Shown piece by piece: positions 45,329 to 57,365 of a stretch of DNA of 64,000 nt. This DNA comes from Anthostomella pinea (taxonomy: Eukaryota; Ascomycota; Sordariomycetes; Xylariales; Xylariaceae), in contig CAUWAG010000020.1 of NCBI GenBank assembly GCA_963556695.1, positions 186,001 to 250,000 on the forward strand, written 5' to 3'. The notes under the pieces were generated by a model. The model did no database searches and had not been told where the DNA came from. It worked only from the letters and a program-made list of their open reading frames with translations. The position numbers were made by a program, and so were the translations under genes. How positions within the stretch are numbered: position 1 is the first letter of the stretch; every line of letters starts with the position of its first letter.

Positions 45329-46141
45329 ATGGCAGAGGCACAGGAACAGCCACAGGCTCAACCTCAGCCTGAACCTGTCTCGGCCGCCGCTGAAGAACCA
45401 ACCCATGCCCTCCCACATCCGCTGTTGGCTCAGTCCCCGTCGTGGTCCTTGTCACAAGCTTCCCAGGGTTGGGACAAGACACAAGAGGAACAGGCACACC
45501 ACGCTCAGGTCCAGGCTCGCACGCCTCCAGAGGCAGACGCCCATGTCTCCCAACAGGCACTCGCCCCATTATCACGGCCGACTTCACCACCGTCTACAGA
45601 TGCTGCCCCGTATGCAAACCTAGACGCCGCCTCAAAGCCGGAGCAGAGGTTGTCGGCAGAGGAGCAGGTAGCAGCACACGACGCCCGTCACCTTGGTCAG
45701 GCTCACGTTACCGACGCCCCTAATCCCACGACGACACCACCTACATCCTTACCTCTGCCTGTTCCTACGGCCACTGTCGCTACCGACCTCGATATCCACT
45801 CGACGACACCCCCGGCTGCAGCAGCTGCCGCAAGTATCGCCAACACCAATAGCGATCCGGAAAACCAGCGAGAGACACCGGAGGGCGAGCAAAACGGCGT
45901 CGCGTCGATAGCGGGAGCCATGTCGAACAACCAGCCCCACCATAACGGACCGCCTCTACAGACTGTCGGTTACCAGCAGCATGCGCCAGCATACTCGGTG
46001 CCTGGCATGAACAATGCACATTATGGGTACCAGAACATGGCGAACCAAGGACATGATGCTTATCGAGCGAGCCAGAGCGCTGCCAACAGTGCGATGGCGC
46101 TACCGAGCATGCGCACGTTGGACCACGTACAGCCGCAGTCC

Positions 46142-46175
<34 letters not shown>

Positions 46176-48675
46176 AACAACAACAGCAGCATATGGCGAT
46201 GGCAGCGCTGCCCGTGACACCAGTGTCGTCGGTCCCTGGGCAGCAAGCCATGTCCTACTATGGACAAGCGGTCCCCATGGGCGGCATGGCCAATAATGCG
46301 TATGGCGGCGGCGGCCTGCCACCTGAAGCATTGGGTCAACGCTATGCTCTGCCTCCCAGCGGTCCAGGTTCCGCCTTGGCAAACGGCCGCCACAAGAAGG
46401 TGAGTGGGCGTGATAGAAGGTTCCCCTCGTCGAAGCTGGCTAACCGGGTGGGTTGTTTGCGTGTCGTAGGAGATCAAGCGTCGCACGAAGACTGGTTGCT
46501 TGACGTGTCGCAAACGTCGCATAAAGGTGTGTGTTGATTATTTGTTTGTTACCCCTTCGAGTCTGGATCTGCGTGCATGAGAATTGGAGAAGGTCGTAGC
46601 AGAGAATGAACATGTGAAGGGAGAGGCAGTTCGCGGTGTGGAAGCAGACAAAGTTGGACTGTCTCTCATTTGAACTGTCAAGGAAGTGGACTTGTTCTTG
46701 GTCTTGGACTTGGGGTTTGAATTGCCGTTGACCTCGCTTGGGGTTCGCTTGACCATGAGCAACCTGCGCTACTGGGAAGCGAGCGAGCCAGTGTCGTGCA
46801 CCAATTCACACCAATTCACACCACACACTGATCCATATCTTCTACCCTCCCTACCCTCCTACCCACACGCTGATCCATACTTATCTCCTACCCTCCTCCC
46901 TACCCTTGAGGTAACCACCACCACCACAGCACCACCACCACTACTAGCACTCCACTACTAGCACTCCCGCTAGCGCGCAAGCTATCTCTGGAGACCTTCA
47001 ATCTCAGAGCTTGAAGCTTCCATTGCGCGTCGCGTCACCTCTCCCCGCCAGTTCGTCACCTGTTTACCTCATTTGCATGCACGATATTCTGTCGCATCTT
47101 TTTGATGCAGTCGCACTCCAATTTTCCTTTCTCTAGATACCCTCGCGCATTGGGTTTCTGCTGCAGATCTGCACTCCGTTCGTTCTCTCCGTCTCTTGTT
47201 GCGCCTCTACCCCATCTCGGGTCACTGATTGACTGATCGTCCTTCTTTTCCTCCAGTGCGACGAGACACACCCTGTCTGCAAGAATTGCCAGAAATCAAA
47301 GCGCGAGTGCCAAGGATACGATCCCATCTTCAAGAACCAGCAACAACACCCGACCAACATCCAACCTGCACCTAATACCCAGACATCCCCCTCCTCGTCC
47401 GTCCCATCCAACGGCCTTCCCGCCTCAGCTAGTCCCGGGTCCGCGCCGCAATCGTATGCGAATCTCCCTTCGGCCAACTCTAGTACCGCTCCCCGGACCA
47501 CCTCGTATAGTCCTGGCCTCGCATCCGTGACGGCAGGTGCATCGGATATCAACAGCCAAGGACACCAATATACTTCCCTTGACCCCTCGCTAGAAGGCGT
47601 ACTAGCAACTTCGAGTATGTCGACCTCCCACTTCCCAGCGATCAAGCCCGTCATCCCTCATACCGTTCACCACAGAACACTAAACCCGCCGCATCTCAGA
47701 GGCGGCGGTTCCTCTTCCGTTCCCTTGTACCCTTCTGCATCGCACCACTCGTCATCGCCCTATCAATACGGAACCCCGGCTTACTCTGGTTATTCAGCAT
47801 CCAAGATGAAGGTCCACGAGCTTGTTGCCTTGGGGAGCGCTGCTCCGCCTTCGATCCTTGGCCGCCTGAACCAGGAAAAGTTGGACGAGGTCAGGAGCCT
47901 CTACGACCAGGTCTACGCACCCGGCTTGAAAGAGTTCTTTGAATCCGATTGGTTCAAGTCACCTCGGGGTCTGAACGCGCTTGGACTCAATCATGGTGTC
48001 AACGAGACGGCTATATCATTCTTGCAGTCCCTTTCCAGAAGCAACGATACCAATGACGTCGCGGCAATGGCCCGTTCGGCAAATTTGGAGTTCCGGGTTG
48101 TGTGGGCACTAACTACACTCGTATATGGCACAATAGGAGGCAGACTCAATGGTGGCGGCAGCTTGCTATCGCCTGATGATGGTCATGAGGTGCAAAGCCG
48201 GGTTGTTGTGTTTGAAGCGTTGCTGGCCGGGGAGTTCCTTGACCAGAACCCGCTCACGCCACCTTTTCATGTGGATGTCATGGACCCCAACTACCGAAGA
48301 AACAGGGCGTTCGAGTTCTGGCATTGCCTCGCCGAATTCCTGTGTGTCAAGGATCGAGAAGGCGTGGATATGACATTCCAGAGGGAAGAAATTTTGGGGC
48401 AAATGCGCGACTTGCTGGATGGGCGAGAAAACCGCGATGTTCTCTATTCTCTGGCCGTCATCCGAGCACTGGCCCCGAACTTTCCGTCCGACTTCGAGAC
48501 CACTCTGCCTCCTCACCTGGATGAGACCGATCCGAAAAGCAAGCTGGCGGTGGCTCGCAAGTTCATCCAAGACGAAGCGCAGGTCACTGGAGGCACGACC
48601 AACGTTGTGCGGCGTTTCGCAGAACTTGCCGTCAGGGCTTTCATCGTTCCTGGAAGCAACATTGTCCGACGATGA
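45329..48675 (+). CDS. Zn(II)2Cys6 transcription factor with Gln-rich N-terminus
   Basis: DNA-binding regulator of the fungal binuclear zinc cluster class; target genes unknown. Exons 45329-46399, 46470-46526 and 47257-48675 give 848 residues. The first 357 residues are low complexity, rich in Gln, Pro and Ala, with 16 consecutive Gln (46142-46189). The zinc cluster sits unusually far in, about residues 367-394: CX2CX6CX6CX2CX6C, read as [28 protein letters not shown], preceded by the basic KRRTKTG. Intron 1 is 70 nt; intron 2 is 730 nt and falls between RRIK and CDE, splitting the cluster. A Ser/Pro-rich linker follows, then a helical region (VHELVALGSAAPPSILGRLN, EKLDEVRSLYDQVYAPGLKE) continuing to the end, without the usual large fungal-specific TF domain motif that I can see. 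Confidence 0.85.
46142..46189 (+). repeat. CAG/CAA microsatellite encoding 16 glutamines
   Basis: Sixteen consecutive Gln codons, CAG mixed with CAA, within the Gln-rich activation-like region of the zinc-cluster regulator. The mixed codons would slow slippage, but length variation between strains is plausible. Confidence 0.9.
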
Positions 48676-50303
48676 GGAGACCCGACTACTTCAACCCTCG
48701 GCGAACTAGACTGTACTAATATTCCCTTCTCTGCCACCTAATGACTGGGCTGGCGTCGGATAGCGCTATGCTCTACGACAAGACTGCTGCTGTGGTGCGC
48801 GACCGACCCCCGCAACCGATCAAGGCCTCTGCCTAGGTATCGTAACACCTTTGCCAATTGCCCGAGGTTGGCAGCACAGCATATTAATGAAGATGATCAG
48901 AGATCATTTGGTCTGAGACTGAGACGAATGGATAAAACGTGGCATTGCGGCATACAAAGGATCAACAAAATGGGACTGCATTTTGCGTTGTTTTAGTGTC
49001 TTGATATCTTGTACAACTATTGTTGGAAGATGCCGGCGAAAGGGCTGGGAAGGGAACCGGGAATCTCTGAAGACAGAGCTTGGGCAAAATAGGCCTCTCA
49101 GCAATGTTTGGCTGGAGGGGAAGACGAATCACGATTGCGCTGACTTTTAGATGCAAGCCCGAGTTATTGCTAGATACCTGATGCGATGCTCGTTGGAAGC
49201 CAGGTTCGGGACTACAATCAAATCCAACACCCTAAGACTTCCATTTTCAATGTCTCCAATGTTAAGCGGGATGACTATGACTTCGACGCCTGCGGTGGAA
49301 ATCATCTGAGTCGGGGGCCGTCGAAACCATCAGAGTCAGGAGCCCGACGATTGGGTATACGAATTCCACGTTGTCCATCACTACTCGGTTTGTATAAGGG
49401 GCACGAGAAGGAAGTGGGCTGGCTACTTTGACTACCTCGACAATACCGCGAGATATCGGGAGTTGATGATGTCCAGGCTCTGATGCTATTACAGATACCA
49501 TCTGCATGAACATCTTGGAGTGGTGCAAAGCCGCCGCTGACATCACTCTTGGAGTCTTGGAGGGCGAGGTCTCCATCTACGCGAGTCCAGTACGGGATTC
49601 GTGTCTTTCGAATTTGGGGTCAACGCCTACCGGGGAGCTGGCACACAACAGATGGCGAGCCGCGCCGTCCCACTCGTAGAGCAGTCCGATGCGACGTGGG
49701 CCATCATCGCCATTATGACCCGACAGATGTCCCCTTTGGCCAAATGCCGCGGCTACGCTACTCTAGTCGCCATCCCTTGATACCTACGGTAAGCAGACTT
49801 CACGAATGAACCTAGCCCGGCAATATCATCTCGATGCCACTTCGGACCAATGGCACTCCATTTTCTCCTATCGGTGGCCATGTTGTACTCGGACCGCCGA
49901 GGAACAGAAGCCTCCTTCGCATGCATACATGTATATCGTGGCCCCTTTTCTATGCCGACAACCGATATCTGTGCCTGCCAAGCCCCCCTTATCGCGGTCT
50001 CACCTCGAGAACACCGACCGTACATTCCGCTACTGAGAGGTCATCCCCGAGTCCCTTGACGAATGCAGCCGACCTCGCCGGTCTCGTGGGACGATGACTC
50101 GGGAACGGGGACGAAGCGATACCGGCGTCGACAGTAGAACCGGTCAACCGGCAAGGGGACAAATGATAGGTCACTTTACAGAGTAAATGGAATAGCCTGG
50201 ATTGCCGCAGTTGACGAAGGAAGCACCTACCATATGGTTAAATCTGGCTTTACGTTCCGGCTAACCTGCCTGCCGCACAACGTCACTTTCCTCTTCTGTG
50301 CGT
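48676..50303. other. 3' flank of the Zn2Cys6 gene and unassigned sequence
   Basis: 1.6 kb. Reading frames on both strands are short and show no motif; nothing that resembles an RNA gene was found. Confidence 0.45.
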
Positions 50304-50944
50304 CTACTTTGCCGCGAGCAGCCCTCGGAGCCTTGGTGGCTTCGAGAGCACGATGACGCCATGCACACCGCTCTCTTCAACCGATTCAACCAACTGACTG
50401 GGACAGGAATGGTTCGATGTGATTTGATATAGCTTACCGACTGTCAACTTAGACACACATACTGCGTTGATAGGCTTGGATCCCGAGACTCTGATAGGAC
50501 GACTTGGGCGGTCCTGGCAATCTCTGATGGTAAGCTGCAAGTGAACCCTGTCAGCCACGTTACCTCAGATGTAGGTATCCTATCATGGGAACTTACTTCG
50601 GGTCTCGAGCCTCCAGGGTTCATGGGTTGGCATCTCAGACATCACCCACTGGCGGAAGTCCTGCCGGTCGATATATCCCCTTGTGTGCTTACATACAGCC
50701 GATCGTTGATAGGGACAGCCCTCTCGTGGGTTATAACTTGGCTCAGGCAATCCCCGGCCAAATGGGCGGAACTAAGCTGCATAGACGCAAGCAGGCTTCC
50801 CTCGAGTCCGTGTGTAGGGCGGAAGGCCAGTGTTTTCTCTCTGATTGCCATCAGCTCATCCCGTCTCAAGTGACCCTTGCTACATAAAACTGCTACATGC
50901 TGCACGATGATACCATACCGTCCACGGACGCTATCTCGCATCAT
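50304..50944 (-). other. Coding-like minus-strand segment, no consistent gene model
   Basis: Three minus-strand frames look partly protein-like: 50944-50642, a 175-nt piece at 50771-50597 that begins after a TTAG acceptor and ends at a GTAAGT donor (its translation includes YNPREGCPYQRSAVCKHTRG and RQDFRQWVMSEMPTHEPWRL), and 50558-50304. The donor at 50596 and acceptors near 50530-50550 suggest splicing, but phases do not give one long product. It may be an unrecognised small multi-exon gene or a decayed one. Confidence 0.25.
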
Positions 50945-52128
50945 AGCTGTCTGTCTGGGTCAATGGCCGGTCAAGTGACTTAGTCTTGCATGTGAGGGTT
51001 ACCAGATAGCAGCACACAAACTAGCTTGGAGACGTATACACGCCTGGTCTCCCCTTGATCACGCCAGTATGGAATGCGCCTCGGTCAACTGCAACCTCTC
51101 CTTTCACCGCATGCTGGATACTACATACCCCACGATACCTCATCGACGTGCCAAGTCTCGTATAAGACGACCTATGTCCGATATCTACCGATACTTCACC
51201 AAGGTATATCAGTTCCCGGGGATTCACAGCGCCCAGTCAAACTTCATATCGTATCATGCCGTGCACATGAGACTAATATCAAGACTGATATGAGATTTAG
51301 ACCAGCCAAACAGCATCGACGGACGTCAAGTTCGGGATTCACTCTGTCACGACCTACACATTCACATCAAACATTTGGGGGTTTTTGTTGTTTGCTCCCT
51401 ATCATCCCATGTCGAGCTATATGACAGTCACTTACCAAACAACGCTTATAACCATTGAATCACTCCACGGTTACACATAACCCCCAGATCCCTTCTACAC
51501 CGACGCAAACGCAAACAGCGGGTTATTCATCCAAAGCAGTCCCTCCTGCGATATCGCTGCCGGTTGTCTTGGGAAGTCCATTTTCCCTATTCACGAAGTA
51601 TCTCCTCAACCGGGCCACCGTGTCCCGTGGCAATCTCACAGAGCACCATCCACGACCCTGTTCACCGTCTCTCTGGACTCTCTGGAGCAAACAAGCGCCG
51701 GCTGTTCCATATCAGTCAAACCCGCAAACCTGTCATCTTCGATACCCCTTAGCTAGATCATCATCTACCTACCCGTTGAATCCCCAGGTCGTCACGCAAA
51801 TCCCTCTTGATATATCCTGCCGTCCTACAAGGCACACCACACCACATCACATCACACCTTGTTATATCACGCCCAGAGCCAGCTAGAAAGAGGTACGTGT
51901 ATACTTCCAGATATTACACCAATCCCCAGTCTGTAGACTTACGAAGACAAGCGAAGGAACCCCACGATCTTGGCCTTTCAAGCCTCCCTGGTACATAGAT
52001 AGCCGAGCGAGGAACCCCCCACGCTCGCCTCTCACATCCCAGTAGCCGATCATCCTCACGTGGTACGAGGCGAAGGCGAGCTACATTATCGGTACTACAT
52101 CACTCAGCCCTGCTACATCCGGTCAATC
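50945..52128. other. Promoter-side spacer before the hydroxyacid dehydrogenase gene
   Basis: 1.2 kb with a C/A-rich, pyrimidine-biased character near the right end (51700-52128), consistent with a long 5' UTR of the dehydrogenase. No gene is supported. Confidence 0.45.
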
Positions 52129-53533
52129 ATGGAGAAGCCCAAGGTCCTGATCCTGGGCAAGATCGAGCAGTGAGTTTCCATCAATTCATAGTCGTAGTCC
52201 TTGCCTTTTCTTGGCCTTCTTGGTTCAACGTCGAAGAGTCCCTACCTACTCTTCCTCGCTATGAAGTATCTTGCCCCAAGCGGGGTGTACATCCAACCCC
52301 CTTTCACATTTTACCACGTTGCACCCTGCACATATGCCCAACCCCTTTCTCACACCACCACCCTCCCAGCGCCCACGCAACCTGGGCCCAAATCGCCCAA
52401 CTAGCCACCATCATAACCCCTCACGCGACCAACCGCCGCGACTTCATAGCCGAGTGCCGCACCGGCGCCCTCGCCGGCGTCTCGGTCGCCTACCGCACCT
52501 TCGACAGCACAGCGCAGTGCACGGGCCCCATCGACGCCGAACTCCTAACCGAGCTGCCGCCCACCCTCCGGTTCATCTGCCACAACGGCGCGGGGTACGA
52601 CTCGGTCGACGTGGTGGCGTGCAGCGCGCGGGGGATCCGCGTGTCCAACGCGCCGACGGCCGTCGACGACGCCACGGCCGACATGGCCGTGTTTTTGTTA
52701 TTGGGCGCCCTGCGCAACGTCGGCGTGGGCATGAGCACGCTGCGGCAGGGGAACTGGCGCGGTGGCCGCACGCTGCCGGCGCTGGGGCATGATCCCCGGG
52801 ACAAGGTGCTGGGGATTCTCGGTATGGGCGGTATTGGCAGAAACATGGCGCGCAAGGCAGCCGTGTTCGGCATGCGCGTGCGTTATCATAACCGCTCGCG
52901 ACTGGAACCGGAGGTGGAGGAGGAGTGCGGTGCAGTGTACGTCAGCTTCGAGGAGTTGCTGGCGCAGAGTGATGTGCTGAGTCTGAATCTGCCGTTGAAT
53001 GTGCGTAGCGTTCCCCCTTTTCCGCGCATCCACCCCATTCCCCCTATCCTATTCCCCAGAGCAGAAGAAGGACCTACCCGAATCCAACTAACACACTAAC
53101 AAACCACTACCCGCAGCCCAAAACCCACCACATAATCTCAACGCCCGAACTCCAGCGCACCAAGCCGGGCGTCGTGATCGTCAACACAGCCCGCGGCGCC
53201 GTCATGGACGAGGCGGCGCTAGTAGCCGCGCTCGACAGCGGCCACGTCGCCAGCGCGGGGCTGGACGTGTACGAGGACGAACCCACAATACACCCTGGCC
53301 TGCTGGCGAACCCGCGCGTCCTGCTCGTGCCGCACATGGGCACCTGGACCGTCGAGACGCAGACGAAGATGGAGGAGTGGACGCTGTCGAACGTGCGGCT
53401 GGCCGTCGGGGAGAGCCGGCTGCGGAGTATCGTGCCGGAGCAGAGGGGGATGTACTGCGATGGGTGCTTAGACGCAGAAGCAGAAGCAGAAGCAGAAGCA
53501 GGAGCAGGAGCAAGAGTCAACGGGCGAGGTTGA
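52129..53533 (+). CDS. D-isomer-specific 2-hydroxyacid dehydrogenase (glyoxylate/hydroxypyruvate reductase type)
   Basis: NAD(P)-dependent oxidoreductase that reduces 2-keto acids such as glyoxylate or hydroxypyruvate. Exons 52129-52169, 52370-53000 and 53117-53533 give 362 residues. The start MEKPKVLILGKIE is a typical first beta-strand; the 200-nt first intron joins it to HAHATWAQIAQ. FICHNGAGYDSVDVVACSAR and VSNAPTAVDDATADMAVFLL precede the Rossmann motif GILGMGGIGRNMARKA (about 235). Catalytic residues are in order: Arg in VNTARGAVMDE, Glu in LDVYEDEP and His in LVPHMGTWTVET. The tail is odd: a GCAGAA hexanucleotide repeat encodes (Ala-Glu)n then (Gly-Ala)n. No peroxisomal signal (ends NGRG). 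The substrate cannot be read from the sequence; formate dehydrogenase is excluded by overall motif pattern. Confidence 0.87.
53474..53512 (+). repeat. GCAGAA/GCAGGA hexanucleotide repeat in the dehydrogenase C-terminus
   Basis: About six hexamer units encode alternating Ala-Glu and then Ala-Gly just before the stop codon. Repeat-length change here would alter only the tail of the enzyme. Confidence 0.85.
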
Positions 53534-54323
53534 CAGGGGAAATGGTAGGGGGTGCCAACAAGATACGCTGCATCTCAACAGGGTACTGTAAACTACCTCA
53601 TATATACGGCGAAGGGGGGGCGTTTGGCAGGTAGATGTCAGTCGTTACAGGCCAGAAGGGCTACTGTGACTGCTGCTGGTGTTACTGGCGAGGATGGAAC
53701 CTATAGTTCTGTAATGGCTGGCGATGCTTTAATCAATACTGTACAATGTGGTCAGATAAGCTCCTTGATACTGTCGTGAGAACGGGACGCGTGCTATTGT
53801 CCATAGACCCTCGCCTATACAGACTTACCCACACCATACAGGGTGATCGTCTTCAACAACAGATATGTCACGAGGAGACTGACTTTCCCCCGAAAGCGCT
53901 AGTCGTCAGGGTCGCAAAAGGTGCAAGGCCGGCGGGCACAAAGGCACATCGGGGAGTCATCACCGGCAATTGAAGAAGGGAATGAAAGCCGGAACAGCTT
54001 CTATTCTCTATCCACATCCGGTTGACGGATCATGGTCAGCTGCTAAATAGCTAGCTGTTCTGCATCTGGTTGACCAGATTCTCTCTCGAGTCTTGTAAAG
54101 ATCAAACGCCATGAGGGGAATCATGCATCAAAAAGCCAACGCCATTTTGTTGAAAAAATATGACCGGCCTCTTATCCTTTTTGATTCCCCAAACCCCTGT
54201 ATGTGAACACCCCAGTGCCAGTTGATGCTGCATATTCATGCTTGTTGAAACACAATTGGCTTCCGTATAAATGTGGAAGTCGCGCGAAGAAAACGATTAT
54301 TTACAAGGAGCCTAGTAAGGAAC
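53534..54323. other. Convergent spacer, hydroxyacid dehydrogenase and adenosylhomocysteinase
   Basis: 790 bases of shared 3' flank. Frames at 53552-53973 have no motifs. Confidence 0.5.
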
Positions 54324-55787
54324 CTAGTATCGGTAGCTAGAACGACGTCGTTAGCACATTCTAGTCAAAAGTCAAAACGAAACGGGTATACGTACTGGTC
54401 ACTCTTGAAGGGACCAACCACGTCCAAGCCGAGGTACTCGCTCTGGGTCTTGGTGAGGGCGGTGAGCTCGACGTTGCAGTGAGCCAGGTGCAGCCTGGCG
54501 ACCTCCTCGTCGAGGATCTTGGGCAGCACGTAGACACCGACATCAAGCTTTCCGGCCTTGGCAAAGGCGGCGTACTTCTGGCCGAAAGCCTTGTCCTCGG
54601 CCTTGAACAGCATGATCTGGGCAAGGACTTGGTTGCTGAACGAGCAGGACATGACGAAGGAAGAGTGACCGGTAGCACAGCCCAAGTTGACGAGGCGGCC
54701 CTCAGCCAACAAGATGATGTGTCGACCGCTGGCCATAACGTAGCGGTCAACCTGGGGCTTGATGTTCTGGACGCTCTTGGCGTTCTTCTTCAACCAGGCG
54801 ACGTCGATCTCAATGTCGAAGTGACCAATGTCTAGTTTGAAACGTCAGAACGGTACGGCACAATGTAGGCGTGGCGCATTACTTACTGCAGACGATGGCA
54901 TCGTTGGGCATGGCGTTGAAGTGGTCACCGACCAGGATGTCACGGCAACCGGTGGTGGTGACAAAGATCTGTCCAAGAGGCGCGGCCTTCTCCATGGGGA
55001 TGACCTGGAAGCCGGCCATGGCAGCCTGGAGAGCGTTGATGGGGTCGATCTCGGTGACGATGACGCGGGCACCCATGCCGTGGAGGGCCATGGCGCAACC
55101 CTTGCCGACATCACCGAAGCCAGCGACGACGGCGATCTTGCCAGCAATCATGACATCGGTAGCGCGCTTGATACCGTCGATCAAAGACTCGCGGCAGCCG
55201 TACAGGTTGTCGAACTTGCTCTTGGTGACACTGTCGTTGACGTTGATGGCGGGGACCAACAGCTTGTTCTCCTTCATCATGCGGTACAGGTGGTGGACAC
55301 CGGTGGTAGTCTCCTCCGAGACACCGAAGCAGTCCTTGAGCTGGTCGGGGTACTTGTCGTGGACGAGGTGGGTCAGGTCACCGCCGTCGTCGAGGATCAG
55401 GTTCAGCTTCTTGCCGTCCTTGAAGGCGCCAAGCTGCTGCTCCAGACACCAGTTGTACTCCTCCTCGGACTCGCCCTTCCAGGCGAAGACGGGGACACCG
55501 GCAGCGGCGATGGCAGCGGCGGCGTGGTCCTGGGTGGAGAAGATGTTGCACGAGGTCCAGGTGACTTCGGCACCGAGCGAGGTCAGGGTCTCGATCAGGA
55601 CGGCGGTCTGGATGGTCATGTGCAGGCAACCGGCGATGCGAGCACCGGCGAGAGGCTGGTCCGAGGCATACTTCTGGCGGATGGCCATCAGACCGGGCAT
55701 CTCGTTCTCGGCGAGCTCAATCTCCTTGCGGCCAAAGGCAGCGAGGGACAGGTCGGCGACCTTGAACTTGGAGGCGGGAGCAGACAT
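54324..55787 (-). CDS. SAH1: Adenosylhomocysteinase (S-adenosyl-L-homocysteine hydrolase)
   Basis: Cytosolic NAD-dependent enzyme that splits S-adenosylhomocysteine into adenosine and homocysteine, relieving product inhibition of methyltransferases. Minus-strand exons 55787-54887, 54831-54396 and 54336-54324 give 449 residues, the usual fungal length. The start [20 protein letters not shown] is canonical. Visible blocks: [46 protein letters not shown], the NAD-binding [15 protein letters not shown], and [12 protein letters not shown]. Exon 2 starts in [11 protein letters not shown] and contains the [19 protein letters not shown] segment. The last coding exon is only 13 nt and restores the invariant ending GPFKSDHYRY; without it the frame would run to an atypical end. 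Codon use is strongly biased, as in highly expressed genes. A long leader lies upstream. Confidence 0.95.
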
Positions 55788-57365
55788 TTCTACAGTGAAT
55801 TGTGTCAATCTGGTGTTCCGTAACGATGCTATTCCCTGTGTTTCTGTCGTCCTCCTGCCGCTATCACAATTCAAGGAGTAGGGTGCTTTACTGACTGGCT
55901 GTGGTTGTAGGGGTGAAGGGTGAAGGCGGTCAGGAACAAAAGTGAGGGGTCAATGATAAACCGCCGAGACACGAATGCTGATCGCGAGTCTGGTTAGCAG
56001 TTGATCGCAAGAACACCGCGAATTGAGGGAATGACATTCAATTGCTTACCTGGACAAGAGATGCAGAGATGCTGAAAGGGACGAGACAAGAGGCGAGAAG
56101 AGGAGGAGGAGGGAAGAGATGCTGAAGGGTGATATGGGAGAGATAGGTGGGTGGTGAGAGTAAGCCAGGTGGGGGTGGCCAGTCAAATAATGTGTGAATT
56201 TTCCTCCTCTTTTTTTCTCCTGCATGGCAACGACCAGCACAGCGGGCATTAGCAACCCCCTCTGCCCCTCCAGAGCTCCAAAACCCGCCGATGAATCTTG
56301 CCCCTCCATTCAAACCGTCGAAATTCCTTCGGTGACTAGTCGTTCATTGGTCCCCTAAATCCCCTTTCGGCGTAGTGGAGGATGGTCCCTGAAAACGTGC
56401 CCAGAAATGATAAACGCCCCCAGGCCCCTCAATGCTGAATCCACCGCTTCGGCAGTCTGTCTCGGCCAACCAAGCAGACACTCCCGTTATACCTGTGATA
56501 GTGTAGACTGTTTCTCGCTTTGAATTTGCAAGTATCAGAGAGATAACTTTGGGCCATGTCGAACCGCAGAGTTGCCCTAGAGGATGAGCGGGCTATCCGT
56601 TCCAAGATGTGCTTGGGGTTCTAACGTTGCTAAACGGGGTCGATGTAAGCAGTTGGAGGAGGCTGCATTTGTAGGTGCTTCGACCGTTGACACCGAACGA
56701 ACCCAAAGGATGTTTGGAAACTCGAGCTTGACTATGTCTAGATTAAGATCACAACACCACTAATACGTTAAACATTTGCCATCAGTCCACGCAAGCAAGA
56801 CACGGTCCAACGTAGTAGCCGAAAGACATCTGCTCAAGGCTGTATATACCATTGCATGTGACTGCGGCTCTACAATAGCCAATTATGAACTGCACGTTAT
56901 CACTTGACCCTGACACACAGAGAATGTTCATAGCGAGCCGAGCATAATCACCATCGTTGGGGATAGAGTAGGAATTGTATATGTTGATGGCAGCGTCCGT
57001 CTACATCGGCGGACGATGATACCAACTTTGCAGATCCAGAACTAGATTCTCTGCGGTGGAACCGTCTGCAGCCATGGCTCTCAACGAGCACGCTGGCTTT
57101 CATGCTGTGACGGTAACATGTCGTGACCCCATATCATTCCACTCCGGCCACCACGGTTCTTGTCCCAGTTGCCCGCCCCTTCTTCGTCCCGACGTCTTCA
57201 CAGGAGTGCCTCGTCTATGATCCCTTCTGACGGCGATGAGACGAGAAAATGCCCCGAGAACTTGATGGATTCTTCTCTATAGAACCCCAAGAACCCTAAA
57301 TCATCCGAACGCCGTGCCAGATGCATGCATATCTTGTCAAGTAAAACATCATGCCACTTCCCGAC
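55788..57365. other. Promoter and leader of adenosylhomocysteinase; 3' flank of the eIF3h gene
   Basis: 1.6 kb. The part near 55800-56320 is pyrimidine-rich on the minus strand, matching the leader of a highly expressed gene and possibly holding a 5' UTR intron. 56320-57365 has no open frame worth noting. Confidence 0.5.

Noticed and set aside
45049..45590. Minus-strand frames in the promoter and N-terminal region of the zinc-cluster gene
   Set aside because: They mirror the low-complexity Gln/Pro/Ala coding region and GC-rich leader.
54828..55881. Two long plus-strand frames (331 and 336 codons) across the adenosylhomocysteinase gene
   Set aside because: They are antisense to a clearly identified, strongly codon-biased gene; the bias leaves the opposite strand free of stops. 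Their translations have no domain features.
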